22,301 nucleotides of DNA, from positions 1 to 22,301 of the IMG/VR virus record IMGVR_UViG_3300030012_001345; one strand, written 5' to 3'. The DNA is from a virus. The notes below the pieces were generated by a model. That model was not told where the DNA came from. It worked only from the letters and a program-made list of their open reading frames with translations, and made no database searches. Below, one piece after another: positions 4,933 to 9,692 of this stretch. A program made the position numbers and the translations under genes. Position 1 is the first letter of the stretch; each line of letters begins with the position of its first letter.

Positions 4933-5796
4933 ATGTTAAAACCAACAATAAAATATGATTTATCAAATTTAGAAAACATTCTATTTGATAGTTATAAATT
5001 TACTGCCAAAGAATTGGCAAAGCATTATATTGATTTAATATATTCTAACGATAAAAATATAAAAGCATTTAATGAATTTCCAAAAAATTTATTATCAATA
5101 GAAAAAGATAGTAAAACAATTAAATCAACAAATATTGAAAATAAATTAACTGCTATCCAATATTTATATCCAACAAAACAATCTTGCAATTATGCAAAAA
5201 TTGCGAATTGTTCTAAAGGGTGCTTAAAAGATTCTGGACATTCTTTAATATTTCAAAATGTTAATTTATACAGATTGAGAAAAGCATTGTTCAAAATGCA
5301 ATATACGAATCAATATATAGATTTATTAAAAAAAGATACTGATAAATTTTTATTACAATGTAATAAAAGAAAATTAGAACCTTGTATTAGATTAAATGGG
5401 ATTACTGACTATGATTATGAAAATGATTTTTTAATTTTTGATGAAATAATAAAACCTTATACTGATAAACATAATATAAAATTCTATGATTATACAAAAA
5501 ATGCCAATAGAAATACACAAGGTTATATTGATTTAACTTTTTCTTATAGTAATGAAAAAAGATATCAAAAATATGTTGATATTGCATTAAATAAAGGTAT
5601 GAGAATTGCAGTAGTGTTTAAGGATAAAGATACTTTAGAATATTATCAAAAGCATAGTTTTTTAAATAGAAAAGTAATTGATGGAGATAAACACGATTTA
5701 ACCTTTATTCACGATAACGATATTATATTAGGTTTAATTGCTAAGGGAAATTTAAAAAAAGATAATGATAATAACTTTATTGTTACTAAACCATAA
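4933..5796 (+). CDS. Conserved phage protein with N-terminal Cys cluster (DUF7227/Gp88-like)
   Basis: 287 residues from ATG 4933, SD AAGGAAAAA upstream. The first 80 residues are variable. Then comes a Cys motif, SCNYAKIANCSKGC (C-x7-C-x3-C, residues about 84-97), which could ligate zinc or an iron-sulphur cluster. The rest carries the signature I associate with a widespread family of phage proteins of unknown function: CIRLNGITD, then IKFYDYTKN, an LTFSYS strand, RIAVVFK, VIDGDKHDLTF and ILGLIAKG. This order resembles successive strands of a barrel. Family names such as DUF7227 or Gp88 come from memory and may be off. It stands alone behind its own promoter with a Fur-type box and a LexA-type box upstream, which fits, but does not prove, a metal-linked role. 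Confidence 0.75.
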   Translation: MLKPTIKYDLSNLENILFDSYKFTAKELAKHYIDLIYSNDKNIKAFNEFPKNLLSIEKDSKTIKSTNIENKLTAIQYLYPTKQSCNYAKIANCSKGCLKDSGHSLIFQNVNLYRLRKALFKMQYTNQYIDLLKKDTDKFLLQCNKRKLEPCIRLNGITDYDYENDFLIFDEIIKPYTDKHNIKFYDYTKNANRNTQGYIDLTFSYSNEKRYQKYVDIALNKGMRIAVVFKDKDTLEYYQKHSFLNRKVIDGDKHDLTFIHDNDIILGLIAKGNLKKDNDNNFIVTKP

Positions 5797-5818
5797 AAAG
5801 AAAAGGGAAAATAAAACA

Positions 5819-5935
5819 ATGAATAAAATTAAATCAAATCATAATAACTTATTAAATTATTTTATATATGATAATGAAAAATTATCTAAAGAATATATAA
5901 AAAAATGTCAAAAATATTTGACAAACTTAAAATAA
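5819..5935 (+). CDS. Small 38-aa ORF after the Cys-motif gene
   Basis: ATG 5819 opens a 38-residue frame (MNKIKSNHNNLLNYFIYDNE then EKLSKEYIKKCQKYL and TNLK) ending at 5935. A strong AAAAGGGAAA site lies eight bases before the start, and the leader resembles those of the larger genes nearby. The peptide is basic and probably helical with one cysteine. It lies 22 bases after the 4933 gene and before a terminator, so it would be the last gene of that unit. Short length and AT-rich composition leave real doubt; no function recognised. Confidence 0.5.
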   Translation: MNKIKSNHNNLLNYFIYDNEKLSKEYIKKCQKYLTNLK

Positions 5936-5971
5936 ATGTTATTATAATATTTCCTTTTTTACGTTAATATT

Positions 5972-6011
5972 AAAACGCCTAATTAATTAATTTAGTTAGG
6001 CGTTTTTTTTT
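5972..6011 (+). terminator. Strong rho-independent terminator
   Basis: AAAACGCCTAA (5972-5982) pairs perfectly with TTAGGCGTTTT (from 5996) over a 13-base loop, and the stem runs into a T-tract ending at 6011. It closes the 4933-5935 unit. Confidence 0.92.
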
Positions 6012-6041
6012 GTACTAAATAAAAAAAATTTAAATAACCTA

Positions 6042-6069
6042 TTGACAATAAAAAAAACCTATGTAATAT
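6042..6069 (+). promoter_or_regulatory. Promoter of the structured-RNA locus
   Basis: TTGACA (6042-6047), a 16-base spacer and TAATAT (6064-6069; four of six). It lies between the terminator at 5972-6011 and the foldable region starting at 6077, giving that region its own start and stop. Confidence 0.55.
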
Positions 6070-6076
6070 ATAATTA

Positions 6077-6244
6077 CTAACTTATGGAAAATTTGAGTAT
6101 ATCAATCCATAAAGGTTAATAACAACCTTTTAAACTGGGTTATTCTAGGGATTAGAATTTAGGTGCAAGTCCTAATTTTTCCAAAAAAAGATAAGTTAGA
6201 TTGCAGGAAAAGGTGGTTGACGCAATCCAATCACCTTTTTTTTT
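6077..6244 (+). ncRNA. Structured non-coding RNA with tRNA-like 3' half
   Basis: About 168 bases bounded by a promoter and a strong terminator. CTAACTTAT (6077-6085) is perfectly complementary to ATAAGTTAG (6191-6199), a 9-bp closing stem. Inside it GGAAAAT (6086-6092) faces TTTTTCC (6176-6182): six pairs plus one mismatch, the size of a tRNA acceptor stem. Immediately before the 3' strand is a 5-bp stem with a 7-base loop (TTAGG-TGCAAGT-CCTAA, 6159-6175), like a T arm; before that a 6-bp hairpin (6142-6158), like a type II variable arm. An A (6183) sits at the discriminator position. The loop has G instead of T at position 55, the anticodon-like region (6124-6141) pairs poorly and there is no normal D arm, so it is not an ordinary tRNA. 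Alternative pairings (TTATGGA/TCCATAA; AAAGGTT/AACCTTT) suggest more than one fold. Confidence 0.65.
6208..6244 (+). terminator. Terminator of the structured RNA, loop complementary to upstream bases
   Basis: AAAAGGTGGTTG (6208-6219) pairs with CAATCACCTTTT (6228-6239), twelve pairs including one G-T, over an 8-base loop, then nine Ts. The loop contains GCAATC (6222-6227), perfectly complementary to GATTGC at 6199-6204, so a pseudoknot or a competing antiterminator stem is possible. Confidence 0.9.
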
Positions 6245-6245
6245 G

Positions 6246-6270
6246 TCTAAAAAAGAACAAAAGTAGAACA
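6246..6270 (+). repeat. 25-base direct repeat, copy 2 (contains a LexA-type box)
   Basis: Twenty-four of 25 bases match 4698-4722. As in copy 1 it begins just after a terminator T-tract. Confidence 0.85.
6255..6269 (+). promoter_or_regulatory. LexA-type SOS box 4 (GAAC-N7-GAAC)
   Basis: GAAC at 6255-6258 and 6266-6269 with seven bases between, inside the second 25-base repeat and about 70 bases upstream of the promoter at 6337. Confidence 0.55.
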
Positions 6271-6336
6271 TAGATTTTATGAATAATAAAATAAATTAGT
6301 ATAAAGAAATAAAATATAAAAAAATAAATTTTATTG

Positions 6337-6365
6337 TTGACATTGTAAAATGTCTTGGTTACTAT
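6337..6365 (+). promoter_or_regulatory. Promoter of the small-gene operon, flanked by inverted repeats
   Basis: TTGACA (6337-6342), a 17-base spacer and TACTAT (6360-6365; four of six). GACAT overlapping the -35 is mirrored by ATGTC at 6350-6354. An 8-bp perfect inverted repeat, CTTGGTTA (6354-6361) and TAACCAAG (6381-6388), spans the -10 and start region and ends just before the SD, so it could be an operator or a 5' leader hairpin. Confidence 0.55.
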
Positions 6366-6401
6366 GGTATTATAAACAACTAACCAAGAAAGGAAAAAAA
6401 A

Positions 6402-6584
6402 ATGAAAATAAAAAATTTGATTAAATTTGTTTTAAACACTCACAAAAAAAATAAACCTTTACCAAAAGACATAGTAGAAATATTAGAAAATGGTCAAGTG
6501 TTTAGTGAGAGTAGGCAACAATTTATAAATATTGCTGACTTAGATTTTTTACATTTAATCAGAACAATAAATAAAAAACTTTAA
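6402..6584 (+). CDS. Unknown 60-aa basic protein, first gene of the operon
   Basis: 60 residues (MKIKNLIKFVLNTHKKNKPL start) behind a clear AGAAAGGA site. It has a basic N-terminal third, a middle segment PKDIVEILENGQVFSESRQQ and an IADLDFLHLIRTI tail, so probably two or three short helices. No cysteines, membrane segments or known motifs. It is the first gene after the promoter at 6337 and is followed 23 bases later by the next gene with a similar SD. Its position just behind a LexA-type box and an inverted repeat suggests early or regulated expression; function unknown. Confidence 0.75.
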   Translation: MKIKNLIKFVLNTHKKNKPLPKDIVEILENGQVFSESRQQFINIADLDFLHLIRTINKKL

Positions 6585-6607
6585 TTAAATAGAAAGGAAA
6601 AAATACA

Positions 6608-6928
6608 ATGGCTAAAAATAAATTTGGAAAAACTGTAAAGGTTGATAACCCTTACGCAATCTATAAAAATGATAGAACAAACTTTGAACATAGAGTTTTA
6701 AAAACTTATCAATCAAAAGATAAGGAAAGTAAAAATGAATATGCAAGGTGGTACGTTGCGAGTAGGTCACCTTATACCTATGGTTCGTGGGAGTATGGCG
6801 ATATCTATGTTAAAGATGTGATAAGTTATCACAACCTAATAGCTTCTACTGATGAGTGGAAAAAAGAATATGAGTTTATTGACAAAGTAAAAAAATCAGT
6901 TAACTTTAATTATAATGATATTATTTAG
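6608..6928 (+). CDS. Conserved marine-phage hypothetical protein (YARWYVA-SPYTYGSWEYGD)
   Basis: 106 residues, SD AGAAAGGA upstream. The core reads NPYAIYKN, FEHRVLKTYQ, EYARWYVASRSPYTYGSWEY and GDIYVKDV (residues 14-72), dense in aromatic residues. I recall close relatives as hypothetical proteins in marine podophages, usually with the same RVLKTYQ-x-YARW-GSWE-GD-Y order, but know of no assigned function. The rest is charged and helical. It lacks catalytic-looking triads and membrane segments; a small nucleic-acid- or protein-binding fold is the most one can guess. It sits second in the operon starting at 6402 and is less AT-extreme than its neighbours in the conserved core. Confidence 0.85.
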   Translation: MAKNKFGKTVKVDNPYAIYKNDRTNFEHRVLKTYQSKDKESKNEYARWYVASRSPYTYGSWEYGDIYVKDVISYHNLIASTDEWKKEYEFIDKVKKSVNFNYNDII

Positions 6929-6943
6929 AAAGGATTAAACAAA

Positions 6944-7120
6944 ATGGAAAAAGAAGAGATATCAAAACATAAACTTGATTATATAAAAGGGTGGTGTGAA
7001 CTTATTATTTCTCTCAATAATAAAAGAGAACCTGAGTCTAATGAATTTTTTAGTGAGTGGATACAAGGTAGAAATTCTCTAGCAAAAGATTTTTTAAAGA
7101 TAATAAATAGAAAGGATTAA
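6944..7120 (+). CDS. Unknown 58-aa protein
   Basis: ATG 6944, preceded by AGAAAGGATTAAACAAA, opens a 58-residue frame (MEKEEISKHKLDYIKGWCEL, ending LKIINRKD). The segment YIKGWCELIISLNNKREPE and the FFSEWIQGRNSLAKDFLK tail look like two helices with buried aromatics, so this is likely a real folded protein. The gene ends at 7120 in an AGAAAGGATTAA that is at once the final codons, the stop and the SD of the following gene. No family recognised. Confidence 0.7.
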   Translation: MEKEEISKHKLDYIKGWCELIISLNNKREPESNEFFSEWIQGRNSLAKDFLKIINRKD

Positions 7121-7125
7121 ATAAA

Positions 7126-7503
7126 ATGAGTGATGTACTATTAACTAACCATAAGAATCAACTTTATTCATCAATAGAGTTTGACTTAGAAAGACTTTAC
7201 CAAGATAAAACATCTAACTTTATCTACAATGGAGAGAGAATAACTAAATTTAACTTTGAAGAATTTGCATCAGATACTAAAGTTATAGATGATTTATTTG
7301 AAAGTATTATAGATGAAGTATGGCATATGTATGAGGTAGAATTTGCAAACTGTCAAGCACTTACTGAAGAAGCAGAATACTTTAGTGAAAAATCTAGTGA
7401 ATACTTGTATAATTTACTTGATGAAGATTTGCAAGAGCATAGGCAAGAGTATAGACAAAGTAAAATACCTAGTGAAGAACCCATTGACATAGGGGAATAC
7501 TAA
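7126..7503 (+). CDS. Unknown 125-aa acidic protein
   Basis: A 125-residue protein from ATG 7126 (MSDVLLTNHKNQLYSSIEFD), SD AGAAAGGA 11 bases upstream. It is strongly acidic, with two helical stretches: FEEFASDTKVIDDLFESIID (about 45-64) and a long charged helix LTEEAEYFSEKSSEYLYNLL onward. The end has a low-complexity HRQEYRQSK repeat-like segment and a PSEEPIDIGEY tail. No membrane segment, cysteine cluster or catalytic motif. Its stop TAA shares one base with the ATG of the next small ORF, so the two are coupled. Function unknown. Confidence 0.8.
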   Translation: MSDVLLTNHKNQLYSSIEFDLERLYQDKTSNFIYNGERITKFNFEEFASDTKVIDDLFESIIDEVWHMYEVEFANCQALTEEAEYFSEKSSEYLYNLLDEDLQEHRQEYRQSKIPSEEPIDIGEY

Positions 7504-7592
7504 TGTACGATAGATTATTATTAAAATTAATATTAGCATTTGGTTTGGCTATGTATGCCTTATGGCATAGTAACCAAGTGCTACCAATATAG
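7503..7592 (+). CDS. 29-aa single-pass membrane microprotein
   Basis: ATG 7503 overlaps the TAA of the previous gene by one base (TAATG) and encodes MYDRLLLKLILAFGLAMYAL followed by WHSNQVLPI. The first 20 residues form one hydrophobic helix after a YDR start, with a short polar tail. No separate SD is present, so translation would depend on re-initiation. Its stop TAG is followed at once by an AGAAGGG site for the next gene, leaving no unused bases, which supports it. It could modulate the host membrane or a host enzyme; nothing specific can be said. Confidence 0.5.
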   Translation: MYDRLLLKLILAFGLAMYALWHSNQVLPI

Positions 7593-7606
7593 AAGGGACT
7601 ATGACT

Positions 7607-7810
7607 ATGACTATGTATTACACAGAAAAAGAAATAAGAAATACTATTGCTGATGTTTATAAAGAATTAAATAAAGACTATAAAATTCTTATGGAAGATG
7701 GACAATATGATAATATTGCCTATGATGTAGGATACATAAATTCCTTATGTAACCTTATTGGTAAGGAAGAATTAGGTCAACAAATTTATAATAAATTTAT
7801 GAAAGGATAA
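7607..7810 (+). CDS. Unknown 67-aa protein
   Basis: Three in-frame ATGs (7601, 7607, 7613) follow an AGAAGGG site at 7591-7597. The second gives a normal nine-base spacing, so I start at 7607 (MTMYYTEKEIRNTIADVYKE). The protein is helical and acidic with conserved-looking aromatics (YDNIAYDVGYINSLCNLIG) and looks like a compact three-helix domain. The stop at 7808-7810 overlaps the first possible ATG of the next gene. No family recognised; the repeated ATGACT is probably a simple-sequence expansion at the initiation site. Confidence 0.7.
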   Translation: MTMYYTEKEIRNTIADVYKELNKDYKILMEDGQYDNIAYDVGYINSLCNLIGKEELGQQIYNKFMKG

Positions 7811-7815
7811 TGACT

Positions 7816-8022
7816 ATGAAAAGAAAATTACATACATATGATGATGCTAATGAATTGTCTATGGAGATTACTGACTTGATACTTAATGAGTATGACCCTA
7901 AACAGAACCAAGACAAAATTGAAATACCACTTGATGAAAGTGGTTACTCTTTTGAATTGCAAGATTTAATACGAGATGTTGTAATAAAAAGATTTGAAAT
8001 ATATGATGAATTCGCAGATTAG
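7816..8022 (+). CDS. Unknown 68-aa acidic protein
   Basis: GAAAGGA at 7801-7807 is only two bases from ATG 7810 but eight from ATG 7816, so I start at 7816 (MKRKLHTYDDANELSMEITD). The first reading would add only MT. The protein is acidic with a likely helix MEITDLILNEYDPK, a short PLDESGYSFELQ strand-turn segment and a helix LIRDVVIKRFEIYDEF. Its stop is part of TTAGAAAGGAATAAAAC, the reused junction that also starts the next gene. No function recognised. Confidence 0.7.
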   Translation: MKRKLHTYDDANELSMEITDLILNEYDPKQNQDKIEIPLDESGYSFELQDLIRDVVIKRFEIYDEFAD

Positions 8023-8036
8023 AAAGGAATAAAACT

Positions 8037-8573
8037 ATGAATATATTTTATTTATCAGATGACCCACAGATTTGTGCAGAGCAACACTGTGACAAGCACG
8101 TGGTCAAGATGTGTATTGAGTATGCACAACTATTATCAACTGCTCATAGAGTTCTTGATGGCACAGAATATACTGTTATACAAAATGGTAGAAGAATTAA
8201 AAGGTGGCGATTAGATTTTGATTGGATGGATAAAAACTTAATGTTAGCCAGTCACATTAATCACCCAAGTAATAAATGGGTAAGAGAAAATTATAGAAAT
8301 TATAGGTGGTTGTATATGTTATTAAAGTTTTTACTCAAAGAGTACACCCATAGATATGGTAAAACTCACGCAGTAGAAAGGAGATTAGATTATCTTAATC
8401 TATTTCCAAAAAATATAGATGAAAATGGTACTGGTACACCTATGCCACAATGTATGCCTGATGATTGTAAGGTAGAGCATATGCCTATACTTGCATATCA
8501 GAATTTTTATATGAAATATAAACGACCATTTTGTAATTGGACTAAAAGACCAAGACCAATATGGTTTACATAG
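8037..8573 (+). CDS. Conserved phage protein, HCDKHVVK / THRYGK family
   Basis: 178 residues from ATG 8037 (MNIFYLSDDPQICAEQHCDK). I recognise the order DDP-x-x-A-x-x-HCDKHVVKM, AQLLSTAHRVLDG, NHPSNKWVREN-x-x-NYRWLY, EYTHRYGKTHAVE, a TPMPQCMPDDCK segment, and a YQNFYMKYKRPFCNWTKRPRPIWF tail. It is a very widespread phage family, found in many tailed phages and always annotated as hypothetical. Conserved H, C, D, K and aromatic residues suggest an enzyme or nucleic-acid-binding site, but I know of no proven activity. It is the longest protein in this small-gene operon and is preceded by the shared TTAGAAAGGAATAAAAC junction. Confident as a gene and family, not as a function. Confidence 0.9.
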   Translation: MNIFYLSDDPQICAEQHCDKHVVKMCIEYAQLLSTAHRVLDGTEYTVIQNGRRIKRWRLDFDWMDKNLMLASHINHPSNKWVRENYRNYRWLYMLLKFLLKEYTHRYGKTHAVERRLDYLNLFPKNIDENGTGTPMPQCMPDDCKVEHMPILAYQNFYMKYKRPFCNWTKRPRPIWFT

Positions 8574-8586
8574 AAAGGATAAGTTA

Positions 8587-8748
8587 ATGTTTACATTAAA
8601 ACAAATAAAAGATATAGCAATGGAAATAAAAGCTGATGGTGAATGGGTTAATGATAGTCAAACACAATCTGAATACATTGGTGTATGTAATGGTCTAAAT
8701 TATTTAATAGATGAACTTGAAAAAATAGAAAGGAATAACAATGGGTAA
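8587..8748 (+). CDS. Unknown 53-aa protein overlapping the next gene
   Basis: ATG 8587, after a TAGAAAGGATAAGTTA junction, opens a 53-residue frame (MFTLKQIKDIAMEIKADGEW to the end ELEKIERNNNG). It looks like a small two-helix protein with a GEWVNDSQTQSEYIGVCNG middle; the IGVCNGLNYLIDELEK helix has an amphipathic pattern. It overlaps the next gene by eight bases in another frame, and its last codons supply that gene's AGAAAGGA site. Balanced composition and good SD support it. Function unknown. Confidence 0.7.
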   Translation: MFTLKQIKDIAMEIKADGEWVNDSQTQSEYIGVCNGLNYLIDELEKIERNNNG

Positions 8749-8971
8749 ATATTTAAAGACTGAAATAGATTGGCAGATGATTAATAACTTTGCCAAAGAG
8801 ATTTTAAGATTGGAGTTTGACAATCCAGTCTTGAAAAAATGGTGTGACACTGAAGGATATGAAGGTTCAGAGTTACGCAAATACTTAACTGAAAACTGCA
8901 ATGTAAAATTTCATCAAGAAAAATATGGTTCTTATGTTATGTTTCCAATGCACCCAAAAGTAAAGGAATAA
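8741..8971 (+). CDS. Unknown 76-aa protein
   Basis: 76 residues from ATG 8741 (MGKYLKTEIDWQMINNFAKE), with an AGAAAGGA site in the end of the previous gene. Two helices are likely (DWQMINNFAKEILRLEF; LRKYLTENCNV) around a KKWCDTEGYEGSE turn, then a HQEKYGSYVMFPMHPKVK strand-like tail. No recognisable domain. It is followed four bases later by the next gene through the same AAAGGAATAAAAC junction. Confidence 0.75.
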   Translation: MGKYLKTEIDWQMINNFAKEILRLEFDNPVLKKWCDTEGYEGSELRKYLTENCNVKFHQEKYGSYVMFPMHPKVKE

Positions 8972-8975
8972 AACT

Positions 8976-9305
8976 ATGGAAGATTTTGTTTATACTAAAA
9001 AGAATGGTGATAAAATTTATTGCTATGGAATAGCTAGTGAATGTTTAGATGGTACTTATGGTTTAAGTATTGCCTATGACTACCTAGATAAAAAAGATAA
9101 ACAAAGACTATCAGAACATTATAACAAAAAGATTTCTGGTGGTGCAGATTATTATGGTGAAGATGGAAGTTGGGATGGTGACCACGATTTGCCAGATAAT
9201 AAACATAACTGGGAAAATTTGTGTAAACATTTTGAAGATTACGAAAACAGAATGATTGATAAAGAAAGTAGTTATCCTGCTATCTGTCAGTTAGAATGTA
9301 TTTAG
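8976..9305 (+). CDS. Unknown 109-aa acidic protein
   Basis: 109 residues (MEDFVYTKKNGDKIYCYGIA start), SD AAAGGAATAAAAC. The N-terminal half looks like a small beta-sheet (FVYTKKNGDKIYCYGI, YGLSIAYDYLD). The middle is an unusual D/G-rich patch (GGADYYGEDGSWDGDHDLPD, about 57-76) that could bind divalent cations. The C-terminal third is a helix ending in an AICQLECI tail. Four cysteines are scattered without a metal-site pattern. Its TAG stop is part of the reused TTAGAAAGGA junction. Function unknown. Confidence 0.8.
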   Translation: MEDFVYTKKNGDKIYCYGIASECLDGTYGLSIAYDYLDKKDKQRLSEHYNKKISGGADYYGEDGSWDGDHDLPDNKHNWENLCKHFEDYENRMIDKESSYPAICQLECI

Positions 9306-9319
9306 AAAGGAATAAAACT

Positions 9320-9475
9320 GTGAAAGCTTACTTAGTTAATTGTATGGACTGTAAAAAACTTACACAAAAAACAAAAATGTGTTGGTTTGGAAGTGAAGAT
9401 AGGTTAGTATGTTATGAGTGTAGTTTTGAAAGACTACGAGAAACATATAAAGAACCAAGGAGAGCAATGAAATGA
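9320..9475 (+). CDS. 51-aa zinc-ribbon microprotein (GTG start)
   Basis: A GTG at 9320 follows the same AGAAAGGAATAAAAC leader that elsewhere precedes ATG, so it is very likely the start. The 51-residue product (MKAYLVNCMDCKKLTQKTKM start) has CMDC at 8-11 and CYEC at 31-34, two CxxC knuckles 20 residues apart, a typical zinc-ribbon arrangement, plus an extra Cys at 21. The tail is basic (ERLRETYKEPRRAMK), suited to contact nucleic acid or RNA polymerase. It ends in an ATGA overlap with the next gene. Small phage zinc ribbons often bind host polymerase or DNA, but that is inference. Confidence 0.75.
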   Translation: MKAYLVNCMDCKKLTQKTKMCWFGSEDRLVCYECSFERLRETYKEPRRAMK

Positions 9476-9690
9476 AACGCAAAGTTTTCATATTAACAAA
9501 TCTTGAGAGTGGTGATGTCAGCACTATGACTGAGAGAGATTTAGAAGATTGGGGAGTTGACGAGTTTATAGTTGATGACGCATACGAAAATGAGGAGGTT
9601 ACATTTGAGTATAAAGGCACTGAGTATACACTTGAAAATCCTGATATCTATGACACACTGAGTTACATAAACAAGAAAGGGGTAAAGTAA
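9472..9690 (+). CDS. Unknown 72-aa acidic protein
   Basis: ATG 9472 overlaps the previous stop (ATGA), with an AGGAGA site just upstream. The protein (MKRKVFILTNLESGDVSTMT start) begins with a strand-like KVFILTN and continues acidic: TERDLEDWGVDEFIVDD, then YENEEVTFEYKGTEYTLENP and YDTLSYINKKGVK. It looks like a small alpha/beta fold, strongly negative in the middle. No family recognised. It is closely coupled to the zinc-ribbon gene, so they may act together. Confidence 0.75.
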   Translation: MKRKVFILTNLESGDVSTMTERDLEDWGVDEFIVDDAYENEEVTFEYKGTEYTLENPDIYDTLSYINKKGVK

Positions 9691-9692
9691 CT

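Noticed and set aside
4968-4986. A third Irr-like palindrome, TTTAGAA-N4-TTCTA, at the start of the Cys-motif gene
   Set aside because: Spacer is four rather than three and the last bases do not match; it lies in coding sequence.
5402-5587. 61-aa minus-strand ORF inside the Cys-motif gene
   Set aside because: Y/H/F-rich product typical of an antisense frame in AT-rich coding DNA; no SD.
5918-5948. Promoter TTGACA-N19-TATAAT at the end of the 38-aa ORF
   Set aside because: The spacer is too long at 19 bases, and any transcript would meet the strong terminator at 5972 within about 20 bases.
6084-6119. An 11-codon leader peptide starting ATG GAA AAT inside the structured RNA
   Set aside because: No SD before it, and its bases are used in perfect helices; no run of one amino acid as in attenuators.
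6086-6183. A standard tRNA gene (type II, Leu- or Lys-like anticodon region)
   Set aside because: Acceptor, T-arm and variable-arm geometry fit, but position 55 is G, the anticodon stem pairs at only two or three of five positions in any register, and no D arm with GG is present. Reported as a structured RNA instead.
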